From assembly GCA_963847615.1 (NCBI GenBank), contig CAWKAN010000036.1, forward strand, positions 36,259-100,258: a DNA stretch of 64,000 nt, in the 5' to 3' direction. A program made the position numbers and the translations under genes. This document shows positions 17,757 to 26,777 of the stretch, piece after piece. The notes beneath the pieces were generated by a model. The model saw nothing but the letters and a program-made list of their open reading frames with translations. It was not told the DNA's origin and ran no database searches. Position 1 is the first letter of the stretch; each line of letters begins with the position of its first letter. The stretch comes from Palsa-883 sp963847615 (GTDB lineage Bacteria > Pseudomonadota > Alphaproteobacteria > Acetobacterales > Acetobacteraceae).

Positions 17757-18344
17757 TCAATGAAACAGCAGATTTTCGTCGGACAGGACCTGGTCTGATT
17801 TCACGCTGACGCGACCGTCCTGAACCGCCCGCCGGGACCAAACCGAGGAAATAGCGAAACAAGTCCCGCACGCCAGGCACAGCCCGTATCTCACGCGGGA
17901 CTTGGACCTGCGGTGGCGCGCGACCTCAACGTGGACGAAATGCGCACTTTGCAGGCGTTCGGTCGGCCGGCGCCGATCCAGGATGTCGGCCTTGTCAACA
18001 TAGATAAGAAAGAATGGCTTCCGGCAGGCAAAGCAGACGGAATTGTTCACAGCCCGCCGATATATTATCTTGAGTATATGATAGAAACATAGCGCGGGCA
18101 GGACGAGTGGATATAGGAACATCCTGAAATTTTGCCATGATTTATACTGAGTCGGATCTTCAATAGATTGGAGGTGGATGTAATAAAATACCAAAGGAAT
18201 TTGAGCAATGTATATTATCGCGCATACCGATAAGGCAATAATGCACGATTGCAACTGAACGCTCTCTTTGGCACACGATAGCGTTGTTCTTCCGTCATAG
18301 GAGATATAAAGCTCCTTTAGGTTGGATCCCGTCGCCAACGCCAT
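17757..18344 (-). CDS. Unrecognised membrane protein with cysteine-rich (zinc-like) segment
   Basis: 195 residues from the ATG at 18342-18344. Two hydrophobic helices are clear (IIALSVCAIIYIAQIPLVFY and FLYPLVLPALCFYHILKI), followed by a CxxC (CFACRKPF) and a later CxxCxxC (CLACGTC) about 50 residues on, which could bind one zinc. The DNA is much AT-richer than its neighbours and uses codons such as TTT, AAA and ATA, suggesting recent acquisition. The frame stays open far upstream through an Ala/Arg-rich repeat region, so the true start is uncertain. No family recognised; not obviously in an operon. Confidence 0.5.
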   Translation of the reverse strand: MALATGSNLKELYISYDGRTTLSCAKESVQLQSCIIALSVCAIIYIAQIPLVFYYIHLQSIEDPTQYKSWQNFRMFLYPLVLPALCFYHILKIIYRRAVNNSVCFACRKPFFLIYVDKADILDRRRPTERLQSAHFVHVEVARHRRSKSRVRYGLCLACGTCFAISSVWSRRAVQDGRVSVKSDQVLSDENLLFH

Positions 18345-18627
18345 CCGCCAGGCCGCCCGGCAAACCGCCGCAGCCGTACGCCCGGCCCGCCCGCGCGCCG
18401 CCAGCACGGCGCGCCAAGCCACCACACAAGCCACCAACGCCGTCCGCCAGGCCGCCTCGCAAGCCGCCTCGACCTTCGGCCAGGCACGCAAGAGAACCGC
18501 CAACGCGGTCCGCCAAACCGCCCGCCGCGTCGCCAGCGCAATACGCCAGGTCGCCTCGCATGCGACCATGACCTTCGGCCAGGCACGCGCACGAACCGCC
18601 GACGCGGCCCGCCGGGCCGCCCGCTGA
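18322..18627 (+). CDS. Low-complexity Ala/Arg/Gln-rich helical protein (doubtful)
   Basis: 101 residues from TTG 18322, built from imperfect repeats of the kind TNAVRQAASQAASTFGQAR / TANAVRQTARRVASAIRQ, which would form an amphipathic basic helix resembling phasin or histone-H1-like tails. No good ribosome-binding site lies at the right distance (AGGAG is ~18 nt away). It overlaps the start of the opposite-strand gene, and the opposite strand is equally open across the repeats, so either strand or neither may be coding. Confidence 0.3.
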   Translation: MDPVANAIRQAARQTAAAVRPARPRAASTARQATTQATNAVRQAASQAASTFGQARKRTANAVRQTARRVASAIRQVASHATMTFGQARARTADAARRAAR

Positions 18628-19533
18628 GCCAGCAGCGCACGACGCCAGGCCGCCTTGCAAGCTGCCAGGACCTTGCACCAGCCCCACCCAGGCGCCGCCA
18701 ACGTCATCATCGGCTTATCTGCCCCGAACCATGCGCACGACAGCATGTTCACGATTTGGCCGTCGTGACCGTCAAGCCAGGTCTTTGCTTGGCGTCTGTC
18801 ATGCTTCGGATTATCGCGGCTCTGTTGCAAAACAGCCACGGCGCGCGCCATCAGGCTCAGGTCATGCGCCAAACCGTTCCAGTGCGACACCGGCGCGGCC
18901 TCCCCTGCCCAATCCCCGGCTTGGCCGGCATCCGACAGTTGCCCGCCATGGAGCAACGGCCGACCCACCACCGGGCCGGCGTGGTCCGCCCAACGCCGGC
19001 GTGGTCCGCCCAACGATCGCTTAAGCGGCGGGAAACCCGCGACAAGCACGGCTTGACCGACCTTGTGGTTTCGAGCCGTCCCTGGAGGGCGGCGGGTTGA
19101 GCGCCATGCTCGGCCGATCCTTTGGCATGCTCCCGCCTGGCGCGGCGGCCGCCGCGGCCGCGCAGGCCCCTGCGGAGCCGATTGGCGGAAGTCCGGGACT
19201 TGGCCGGGCGACCAGGAAACGCCAGCGCCGCAAATACCGTCAATCAAATCAAAAACTTAACGCATTTCTTCAGTAGCTGTTTGGGGCACCCCACCGTATC
19301 GCCGAGGAAGACGAGCGACGCCCCTCGAGACGCGAGGGCACTGGCGGGCAGAGCACGGAAAGGCTCGCCAGCCGATCGAGGCCCCAATCACTGAAACCCA
19401 AGCCGAAATCGACCGCCCGCGCTCGCGGATTTTTGCCGGTTTCGGCGTCTCGCCAGCGGATTCGGACAGTATTGGATATTCGGCTGCAATCCCCAAGTTT
19501 ATGCGCTCGGCACCGTGGAGAGGAGGCAAGAAG
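18628..19533. other. Long stretch without recognised gene
   Basis: Open frames exist on both strands but none has recognisable motifs. A perfect 20-bp tandem duplication (unit GCCGGCGTGGTCCGCCCAAC) lies at 18975-19014. An AT-rich patch follows at about 19235-19280, a possible promoter region for the exported protein downstream. Confidence 0.45.
18975..19014. repeat. Two perfect 20-bp tandem units
   Basis: GCCGGCGTGGTCCGCCCAAC twice, back to back. Confidence 0.9.
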
Positions 19534-20055
19534 ATGCGTAACATCGCCGAGCCTTGTGCACTGCTGTTTACTTTGGCCCTCGGCGCAGCGTCGGCGCAGA
19601 CCAGCGTGCCGCTGACGCCACAGGGCGTGCAGCCGGGCGCCACCCCGGTGACCGGTGCCCGGCCGGATAATGACATCGGCACCGGCGCGTCGCTGCCGCT
19701 TGGCACCACCGCGAGCAACATCGACGCGGCCGACACCAGGTCGCTGATCGCGACGAACCTGCCGTCGCCAGATCTTCCAGCGGACGCCCCCGCGCAGGCC
19801 TATTTGATCGCTGCCCGCAACTCGCTGGATGCCGGCAAGACCGGCGAGGCGCAGCAGTCGCTCGAGATGGCGGAGACCCGGCTGCTCAATCGATCGGTGC
19901 CGCGCTCGGAGGCAGACACGCCCAGCACCGACCCGGTGGTCGCGCAGATCACGCAGGCGCTGCGGGCGCTGGCGGCAGGCGACAATCCACGCTGCCTGTC
20001 GTTGATCGGGGCGGCGATCCCGAACGCGGCGGCGGCAGAGTTGGCGTCGAACTGA
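19534..20055 (+). CDS. Exported hypothetical protein
   Basis: 173 residues from the ATG at 19534, preceded by GGAGAGGAGG at optimal spacing. A short signal peptide (MRNIAEPCALLFTLALGAAS, cleavage near ASA-QT) is followed by a Pro/Thr/Gly-rich linker and a helical segment AQAYLIAARNSLDAGKTGEA with a second AQSLEMAETRLLNR-like helix, resembling one TPR-type hairpin. Likely periplasmic; function unknown. Monocistronic as far as visible. Confidence 0.75.
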   Translation: MRNIAEPCALLFTLALGAASAQTSVPLTPQGVQPGATPVTGARPDNDIGTGASLPLGTTASNIDAADTRSLIATNLPSPDLPADAPAQAYLIAARNSLDAGKTGEAQQSLEMAETRLLNRSVPRSEADTPSTDPVVAQITQALRALAAGDNPRCLSLIGAAIPNAAAAELASN

Positions 20056-20340
20056 GGCCGCCGCTGTCCTCGGCGGGCGCTGATCGAACGTCCCATCCGG
20101 TTCATGCCCCTTCACCCGGCCGACGGCGGGACGGTCGGGCAAGACAAGGGTCGCTGGTGGATAAAATCAAACGAAAAAGTCCAGACGATTTGGCGGTTTT
20201 CCGCCAGAAAGGCCGGGCTGGCGGGGCACCAAGCGTTAGCTTCTATCCACTGGCACCGTCGTTCAGGAACTTTTCACGTGACATGGCAGGATGGAAGTTG
20301 CAGTATCGACACGTGCTGGATCAGTTCCGGGTTTCCGGCA
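20056..20340. other. Intergenic upstream of candidate small RNA
   Basis: No protein-like frame. AT content rises toward 20280-20360, compatible with a promoter. Confidence 0.35.
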
Positions 20341-20362
20341 GCACGGTTTTCAAGCTTATACT

Positions 20363-20444
20363 CCGTGCACCGGCGCGTCTCGCGGTGCACCAGCCTTTGT
20401 CCCGCCGTGCACCGGCTGCCCTGCCTTGCACGGCGGGATTTTTT
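20363..20444 (+). ncRNA. Candidate small RNA with two hairpins and intrinsic terminator
   Basis: A TATACT-like -10 box at 20357-20362 precedes GTGCACCG...CGGTGCAC (stem 1, about 20366-20390) and CCCGCCGTGCA...TGCACGGCGGG followed by ATTTTTT (stem 2, 20401-20444). The octamer GTGCACCG occurs in both stems. No protein frame ends at this strong terminator, so a ~80-nt transcript is plausible. The -35 box (TTTCCG) is weak. Not matched to any known RNA family. Confidence 0.4.
20401..20444 (+). terminator. Strong rho-independent terminator
   Basis: 11-bp GC-rich stem CCCGCCGTGCA/TGCACGGCGGG with a T-tract ATTTTTT directly after it, the clearest intrinsic terminator in the window. Confidence 0.85.
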
Positions 20445-20663
20445 GGCTGCCCTCTTTTGACCCTGGAGTGAGCCCCTCAGCATGAGCAAAAAAACGCTGG
20501 CCTTGCTGAGCTGTTCTCTGCGTGTCCCGCCGCTATGAGCCGTGGCCAACACCGGTCAAGCCGCCTTGCGTCCTGGGGATGTCTGGCGCCGGCCACCCCA
20601 TCGCTGGCCGCCGCCCCATCGCGACTTCAGGCGTCAAGCCCCGTCGATTGGGCTGAGTTTTCG

Positions 20664-21745
20664 TAACACCCAAGCCCCCCTCGGGTGAGTCCGATTGGCG
20701 ACAGCGGCTGGCTATTTTCTGGTCAGCCCTCGATGCCAATTGCGTTCGGAGCCGGACCATGAGTCAACGTTGGGATGGCACCGTCTTCCGACCTATGGGC
20801 ATTGATCGAAGGGCTTCAGCGAGAACTTGCTCAGCTGCGGGCGGAGAATGCCGCGCTGCAGCAGGAAGTCGCCGATCTGCGTCGTCAGTTGGGCAAGAAC
20901 AGTTCCAACAGCAGCAAGCCGCCGTCGAGTGACGGCTTAGGCAGGAAGCCGCGGATCGCCGGCAGCCTGCGGGGCGTTTCAGGGAAGAAGAGTGGCGGGC
21001 AGCCCGGGCATCGGGGCGACACGCTGCGCTCGGTCGCCAGGCCGGACGAGATCGAACGCTACGCAGTGACGCGTTGCGAGCATTGCCAGGCGGCGCTGAC
21101 AGCTTGGATGGCGACTTGGGTGGCGAAGCGGCAGGTGTTCGATCTGCCGGAGCCTCGGCTGGAGGTGACCGAGCATCACGCCCCCATCCATACCTGCGCC
21201 TGTTGCCGCGGCGTGACGAAGGCGGCGTTCCCGCCGGAGGTGACCGCGCATGTTCAGTACGGGTCGCGCATCAAGGCGGCGGCGGTCCATCTGAACGCGC
21301 AGCAACTGCTTCCCGAGGATCGTGTCGGCGATGTCATGCAAGACCTGTTTGGCGCCTTGCGTCTGTGTCCGGCCAGCGTTGTCGCCTGGGGCGAGAAGAA
21401 AGCCGAAGAACTGACGCCGGTCGCGGCGCATATCGCCGCCTTGGTTGTCCAGGCGCCGGTGCGCAATCTGGATGCAACGGGGTTCCGCATCGGCGGCAAA
21501 ACCCAGTGGCTGCAGAGTGCCTCGACCGCCGCGTTGACGCATTACCGGGTGTCGGAAAAGCGTGGCGCGCTTTGGCCGACGCTGCAAGGCGGGGTCATCG
21601 TGCATGATCATTTCAAGCGGTATTTCACCCTGAAGGGTGTCGCACACGCGCTGTGCAACGCGCATCATCTGCGTGCGTTGAAAGCGCTGATGGATATCGA
21701 GAAAGCGCCGTGGGCAACCAAGCTGTCGCGGCTGCTGGTGGCGAG
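20664..21745 (+). mobile_element. IS66-family element, left part only
   Basis: Left boundary estimated at the GTAACACCC near 20664, like IS66-type ends. The element is cut off at the left terminus of an IS256 copy at 21746 and its right half is not found beyond that IS, so part was deleted. The accessory IS66 orfs (TnpA/TnpB) are also missing. Confidence 0.6.
20775..21745 (+). pseudogene. IS66-family transposase (TnpC), C-terminally truncated
   Basis: Starts MAPSSDLWALIEGLQRELAQ with the leucine-zipper coiled coil and LGKNSSNSSKPPSSDG box typical of IS66 TnpC, the GRKP/GQPGH region, zinc-finger cysteines (CEHCQAAL, CACCRG), and the DDE domain with LDATGFRIGGKTQWLQ and IVHDHFKRYF. After ALMDIEKAPWATKLSRLL the frame enters IS256 sequence, losing the last catalytic Glu region. 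Non-functional. Confidence 0.85.
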
Positions 21746-22331
21746 CCTGTCGGTAATTCTGTGTGCGGGGCATAACCGACGCAAAGGAGCGTATTATGCC
21801 GAGCAGAGCGAAGAAAATAGCGCGGGAGGTGGCCAAACTGCCGTCGATCCCGAAGGAACTGGTGGCGCTTTTCCTGAACGGCCCAATGACCGGCGAGGCG
21901 ATCAATGAGGCTGGCCTGGCGTTCAAGAAGGCGCTGGTCGAGGCGGCGTTGAACGCGGAGCTGAGCCACCATCTGGGCTACGCGACCGGCGCGGATAGAC
22001 CCGAGCTGGTCACCAACCATCGCAACGGCAACACATCCAAGACGGTGCTGACCGGCGATGGCAAGATCAGGATCGACACGCCGCGCGACCGCGACGGCAG
22101 TTTCGAGCCGCTGCTGGTGCCCAAGCACGCCGGCGTTTCACCGGCTTCGACGACAAGATCACGGCGCTCTATGCGCGCGGCCTGACGGTGCGCGAGATCC
22201 GGGCCTACCTGCTTGAAACATATGACATCGAGGTGAGCCCCGACTTCATCAGCACGGTGACCGACGGCGTGCTGGCGGAGGTGACGGCGTGGCAGATCCG
22301 GCCGCTGGAACCGGTCTATGCCGTGGTGTTT

Positions 22332-22356
22332 GGAGCCTGCCTCGGGCTTACCGAGG
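22332..22356 (+). repeat. Micro-palindrome P1 in the IS256 transposase (a)
   Basis: GGAGCCTGCCTCGGGCTTAC then CGAGG, hairpin CCTCGG/CCGAGG, inserted between codons for VYAVVF and DALRVKI. Confidence 0.7.
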
Positions 22357-22623
22357 GACGCGCTGCGGGTCAAGATCCGGGAAGATGCGGTTGTGCGCAA
22401 CAAGGCGATCTACCTGGCGCTGGGCGTGCGCCGCGACGGCACGCGCGAGATACTGGGCATTTGGATCGAGACCACGGAGGGCGCCAAGTTCTGGATGAAG
22501 GTGTTCAACGACCTCAAGACCCGCGGCGTGGCTGACATGCTGATCGCGGTGACCGATGGCCTGAAGGGCATGCCGGAGGCGCTCGGCGCGGTGTTCCCGG
22601 CGACCACGCTGCAAACCTGCATC

Positions 22624-22641
22624 CCGGAACAAGTCCGGGGA
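22624..22641 (+). repeat. Micro-palindrome P2 in the IS256 transposase
   Basis: CCGGAACAAGTCCGGGGA, a small hairpin of a type widely dispersed in alphaproteobacterial genomes, inserted after ATTLQTCI and before the HLIRNSLDYASW frame. Confidence 0.65.
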
Positions 22642-22974
22642 CGCATCTGATCCGCAACAGCCTTGACTATGCCAGCTGGAAGGACCGCAAGGCGCTGGCT
22701 GCGGCGTTGCGGCCGATCTATGCCGCACCCAGCGCCGAGGCGGCGCTTGCGGCACTCGATGCGTTCGAAGGCGGCGAGTGGGGGCAGAAATTCCCGACCG
22801 TGGTTGGCGCTTGGCGGCGGGCCTGGGACCGGGTGATCCCGTTCTTTGCGTTTCCGCCCGAGATCCGACGGGTGATCTACACGACCAATGCGATCGAGAG
22901 CGTCAATGCGCGGCTGCGCAAGATCATCAAGACGCGCGGCCATTTCCCCAGCGACGATGCTGCGAGCAAGCTGA

Positions 22975-22998
22975 CCCTCGCCTTCGCAAGGGCAAGCC
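22975..22998 (-). repeat. Micro-palindrome P1 in the IS256 transposase (b)
   Basis: Read on the minus strand GGCTTGCCCTTGCGAAGGCG then AGGG. It interrupts the frame between DDAASKL and LALRNITADWG. Confidence 0.65.
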
Positions 22999-23175
22999 TG
23001 GTTAGCCTTACGTAATATTACCGCCGATTGGGGGAAAGCGGCGCACCACTGGAAGGAAGCGATGAACCAATTCGCGATCCTCTACGCGGAGCGCTTCACC
23101 CGGGACGCCTGACGGATTGCTCCGCGTGCCGGCAACGGAGTAGCCCCTGCTTTGCCGTAGCATGGCGTCGTGCTC

Positions 23176-23271
23176 AGCCCGGTCAAATTGTGGGTCCTCG
23201 CCATGCTCGCCCCCAAGCGGGGGCTGCGCGTGGCTCCGGTCCCGCCGCTGCGCGGCGAATTTGACCGGGCT
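23176..23271. repeat. 96-bp miniature inverted-repeat element inside IS256
   Basis: Perfect 14-bp terminal inverted repeats AGCCCGGTCAAATT ... AATTTGACCGGGCT around a GC-rich, partly self-complementary core. Too short to code. Only one copy in the window. Confidence 0.7.
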
Positions 23272-23448
23272 TGCGCGCGACTGCCCGGGAAATGCCAGGT
23301 CGGGACGAAGGAACAGGCGCCTTGATCGAACCAAGGAACATCCACCAGCACGCACCACACGCTTGCCGACAAGGTCAACCAGCGGCTACAAACACTTGCC
23401 CGGTGCGGGCAAAACGATGAACGCCTCGCACACAGAAATTCCGACAGG

Positions 23449-23683
23449 TCCGCCGATACCGCCGCGCATCTCCCTGGTCTCCTGCCTCCTCTTCCTTCCT
23501 CCGTGTTAAAATCTTGTTTGCTGTCTTGCGGATGATGCGCATGCCTCGGACCAGTGGCGTCGTGGTTGATGCCCCAGACGGCCCACTGAACGACGATCAG
23601 GGCCTGGCTGTGTACATCCTAGACGGGGCGGCCATTCCCTACGAACAGCCCAATCTCCACGTCCCGCCTTGCCGCCCCGGCCG
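23449..23683. repeat. Intergenic with dispersed AT-tract repeat (family C)
   Basis: Contains TTCCTCCGTGTTAAAATCTTG at about 23490-23520, found again at about 26600-26630 followed by near-identical TGCTTGCTG. No gene recognised in the rest. Confidence 0.5.
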
Positions 23684-24827
23684 CTACCCCCCGCCAAACG
23701 CCGGCATCACGTCGCGCGCGAACCAGCGCAACTGCTCCTCGAACTCCGCCGGCGGCAGCCCCTCGGCCCAGTGGACCATGAAGTCCTCCAGCCCCGGATA
23801 CTTCGCCTCGATCGACTTGATCCCGTCGATCACCTGCCCGGGCGTGCCGCAGAACCACGCCTTCTGCGCCACCCCGTCGCGCAACGACGGAATCCGCGAC
23901 GGCGCCCCCGGTGTGCCCCAGGTCCGGCCCTGCGCGTCGGCGTAGCGCACGAAGCCGAACGGGGCGAACCATTTGTAGCGCTCGTCATGCGCCGGCTCGA
24001 CGCGGCTTATCGCCTCCTCCTGGCTGCCGGCGAGATACAACCCGGCGCCCCAGACCATGTCCTCGCCCAACTGCTTCTGCCGCCCGTGCGCCGCGCAGGC
24101 TGCTTGGTAGGCGCGCACCACGTCGTCCAGGATCTTCTCGCCGTTCAGCGTTACCATCGCCTTCAGGCCGTATTTCGCCATCAGGTCGATGGTCCGGCCG
24201 CTCGCCACCGGCATGAAGATCTCCACCGGCAGGTGTTTCGGCCGCGGCACCACGGTGATCTCCTGCATCTGGTAGCCGCGGTACTCGACCGGCGGCGGCG
24301 CCTCGAAATACTTGCCCTTGAAGTGGAACGATTCCTCGTTGAAGCAGGTCAGCAGCAGCTGCAACTGCTCCTCGAAATACGCCGCGGTTCTTCTCCGCAT
24401 CGATCAGCGGTCCGCCGAAGGTCTCCACCTCGCGCGTGTGGTAGCCGCGCCCGACGCCCATGATGACGCGCCCGTCGGTGACGATGTCGGCCATCGCGTA
24501 GTCCTCCGCCAGGCGGATCGGATGCCACATCGGCAGCACGTTGAAGCCGCAGCCGAACTTCAGCCGCTGGGTCTGCGTCGCCAGCCACAGCCCGAGCTGG
24601 ATCAGGTTGGGCAGGCACTCGTAGCCCTCGTGCTGGAAATGATGTTCGGCAGTCCACAGCGCGTAATACCCCGTCTCGTCCATCACCCGGGCGATGCGGC
24701 GCGCGGTCCACAGCGCCTCGCTCAGCCGCGCGGTGGGATAACGCCGCTGGTTCGCCGGCGTGCCGGCCAGGCCGACATGGTCCAGCTCGATCTGCCCGAC
24801 ATACAGCACGTGGAATCGTTTGATCAT
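23684..24827 (-). CDS. LLM-class flavin-dependent oxidoreductase (luciferase-like), frameshifted
   Basis: About 380 residues across two frames. The first (from ATG 24825-24827) reads MIKRFHVLYVGQIELDHVGL, ALWTAEHHFQHEGYECLPN, FGCGFNVLPMWHPIRLAED, and DGRVIMGVGRGYHTREVETF, the usual luciferase-like TIM-barrel blocks. The second continues YFEEQLQLLLTCFNEESFHF to AEGLPPAEFEEQLRWFARDV. The break is near 24385-24400, where one or two bases are missing in a GC run (DAEKN then AAYFEEQ). Such enzymes use FMNH2 or F420H2 to oxidise small organics; substrate unknown. Either a young pseudogene or a base-call error. Composite copy 4 follows upstream of its start. Confidence 0.75.
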
Positions 24828-24933
24828 GTCACCGTCCGGCCTTTTCCCCCGGTCGCGCGGTTTGCGCGTACCCCCTCAGCGATGGCCGCAGTATGCCGCC
24901 CGGGACGCGCGCCTGTCACCCCGCCGGCCGGCC

Positions 24934-25233
24934 GGGGGATGAGAGGAAGGCTGGGGCTCCGCCCCAGACCCCGCCAAGGGGCGCTGCCCCTTGGAACCCC
25001 GCCAAGGGCGAGCCCTTGGAACCCTTCACTGGGAGTGGGGGGATGGGGCGGGGGGATGGGCGTGAGGCATTGGTGCGGCCAATCGCCGCACCGACGCCTC
25101 ACGCCCATCCCCCCGCCCCATCCCCCCACTCCCACGGATGGAGTTCCAGAGGCTCCGCCTCTGGTGGGGGTCCAGGGGGCAAAGCCCCCGGCGGGGTCTG
25201 GGGCGGAGCCCCAGCCTTCGTCTGATCTTCCCG
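24934..25233 (+). repeat. Composite seven-hairpin palindromic element, copy 4
   Basis: The most diverged copy: H4 (25031-25133, 103 bp) reads GGGAGTGGGGGGATGGGGCG and its right arm changes in step, except for three mismatches near the tip. The right end overlaps the 3' end of the SGNH-protein gene and supplies its stop codon. Outer flanks (GAGGAAGGCTGGGG and complement) again form a copy-specific inverted repeat. Confidence 0.93.
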
Positions 25234-26406
25234 CATGTCCGCCAGGGCAACGGGGGGTGCCCGCGCCGTGCGCCCGAGCAGCGGGGCGAGCGCGCGTGCC
25301 AGCAGGATGGAATGGGCGATCTGGGATGCCTCGTTCAGGTGCAGCGGCGTATCGAAGAACGCCGCCGGCGGGTAGTGGCTGCGGTTGGGCAGCACCAGGA
25401 AGTCGCCGCCGTGGCGCAGATACACCGCCTCGATCGCGCGAAGCCGCGTCTGCGGGGGCGATGCGCCAGGCTGCGAGGTCGCCGGGCGCAACGCCACCGG
25501 TTGCGCCATCTGCGGCGGCGGCGACAGGTCGAGCCTGGTCGGCAACCCGCCGATCACCCGCACGCCGTGCGCCTTCGCCCAGGCCACGAAGCCCCCGATC
25601 AGGCTGGCGCCGTAGCCGTTGCGGATCGCGGCGGCCGAGGCGCGCGGCGCCAGCATTGCCGCCAGCACCGCCGGGCTGGTCCCGCCGCGCGCGGCGGTGT
25701 GCCCGACATGGTCGCCCCAGGCGTTGGAGCCGCCGTAGGCCGCGGCGCGCGGGTCGTGGAAGCCCACCGCGACCAGCGACATCTCGATCAGGCTCATCAG
25801 CCCGGCGCGCAGGTCGAAGGCGAACATCGCCGCCAGCCAGCGCCGCGGCGCCAGTTCGCCCAGCGTCGTCCAGTCATGGCGGAACATGATGGCGGCGTCC
25901 GGCCCCAGCGCGGTCGCGGGACGCCCGATCAGGTATTGCTGCTGCTCCATCGGCAGGTAGACGACGTCGCCCCGATGCAGCTGCGCGCGCCAGCGGGTGA
26001 ACAGGTAGTCGAGGCCGATGCCGACCGCGACGCCGCCGTTGACGCAGGGCAGGCCGAGCATCGGCTCGATCACCTGGCAGCGGTGCGAATAGGGGCCGTT
26101 GGAGCCGGCCAGGATCACCAGCTTGGGGCCATGGATCGTCGCCGCCCGCGCCAGCCGGGCGTCGAGCTCGCGGGCCAGGAAGCCCAGTTCCAGCGGCCGG
26201 TCCAGCACCGCGCCGAACAGCACGGCATACAGCGCCAGCGAGGCCAGCGCGGCGCACGCCAGGCGGCGGAATTGCCCCCCGGCCGGCGTGACCGCAGCGG
26301 CGTTGGCGACCTGGCGTGGTGTCCCACCGGTTCGCGGCGATATCGTGTCGTCTTCGGTATGAATCCCGGACGCCGGGTCCTGCGCAAGCCAACAAGATGT
26401 CAACAC
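25099..26406 (-). CDS. Membrane-anchored SGNH/DltD-like hydrolase-acyltransferase partner of MBOAT
   Basis: About 435 residues from the GTG at 26404-26406 (start uncertain; no clear ribosome-binding site). One N-terminal TM helix (LACAALASLALYAVLFGAVL) precedes a periplasmic domain with LVILAGSNGPYSHRCQ (block I-like GSN), PCVNGGVAVGIGLDYL, GDVVYLPMEQQQYL and, near the end, FFDTPLHLNEASQ, a DxxH pair like block V of SGNH enzymes. With the MBOAT gene directly upstream on the same strand this fits a two-protein system that transfers acyl groups to an extracellular polymer. The last ~45 residues are encoded by composite element copy 4 and look non-native. Confidence 0.7.
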   Translation of the reverse strand: MLTSCWLAQDPASGIHTEDDTISPRTGGTPRQVANAAAVTPAGGQFRRLACAALASLALYAVLFGAVLDRPLELGFLARELDARLARAATIHGPKLVILAGSNGPYSHRCQVIEPMLGLPCVNGGVAVGIGLDYLFTRWRAQLHRGDVVYLPMEQQQYLIGRPATALGPDAAIMFRHDWTTLGELAPRRWLAAMFAFDLRAGLMSLIEMSLVAVGFHDPRAAAYGGSNAWGDHVGHTAARGGTSPAVLAAMLAPRASAAAIRNGYGASLIGGFVAWAKAHGVRVIGGLPTRLDLSPPPQMAQPVALRPATSQPGASPPQTRLRAIEAVYLRHGGDFLVLPNRSHYPPAAFFDTPLHLNEASQIAHSILLARALAPLLGRTARAPPVALADMREDQTKAGAPPQTPPGALPPGPPPEAEPLELHPWEWGDGAGGWA

Positions 26407-26777
26407 CGAGCAGCAAGGAGCCCCACGGAGGGCCGCGGAGAAAACCGGAACGGCGCTTCGCGCGCAGCGCCTTGCCGGCCTTGCGTCGCCGCGCGCCGCG
26501 GCTGGCGCGCGACGGGCGGGACGCCCAGCGATATTTGTTCTTGGGCCAAACCGGTCAACATCCCCGTGCCGCTCCGTGCGCTGCGTGGTTCTCCGTTCTT
26601 CCTCCGTGTTAAAATCTTGCTTGCTGCCTTGCCGAGGCGCCACCGCCCAGGGGGTCCAGCGTCGCGTCCAGCGCCCGAAGCCAACCAACCAGTCAACCAT
26701 CCGGACCCGGACCATTCCGTCCCCGCCGCGAGCCAGTTCGGGGACGGCGGCGCCGCGCCGCATCGCCTCGCCCATCG
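26407..26777. other. Gap between SGNH and MBOAT genes with family C repeat
   Basis: Holds an imperfect inverted repeat: CCACGGAGGGCCGCGGAGAA near 26422 against CCGTGCGCTGCGTGGTTCTC near 26570, ending with the CCGTGTTAAAATCTTGCTTG motif. No gene seen. On the minus strand it would be an untranslated gap in the MBOAT-SGNH transcript. Confidence 0.5.

Larger units (their letters stand above)
21796..23112 (+). pseudogene. IS256-family (mutator-type) transposase, multiply disrupted
   Basis: Fragments in three frames give MPSRAKKIAREVAKLPSIPK, the N-terminal block ELSHHLGYATGADRPE, then IREIRAYLLETYDIEVSPDF-type, LRVKIREDAVVRNKAIYLAL with the DDE Asp region, LIAVTDGLKGMPEALGAVFP, RRVIYTTNAIESVNARLRK and the terminal FAILYAERFTRDA. 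Lesions: a missing base near 22132, and palindromic insertions at 22332-22356, 22624-22641 and 22975-22998. All family landmarks are otherwise present, so decay is recent and mostly by insertion. Confidence 0.88.
21746..23448 (+). mobile_element. IS256-family insertion sequence, decayed, with nested insertions
   Basis: Ends CCTGTCGGTAATTCTGTGTG (21746) and the near-perfect complement at about 23425-23448 bound ~1.7 kb, longer than the usual ~1.3-1.4 kb because of internal insertions: three micro-palindromes within the transposase gene and a 96-bp miniature element downstream of it. It sits in an IS66 transposase gene; no matching direct target repeat was seen at the two flanks. Confidence 0.8.

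Noticed and set aside
20104..20460. Small open frames ahead of the candidate small RNA
   Set aside because: No motif, no ribosome-binding site, and overlapping frames equally open on both strands.
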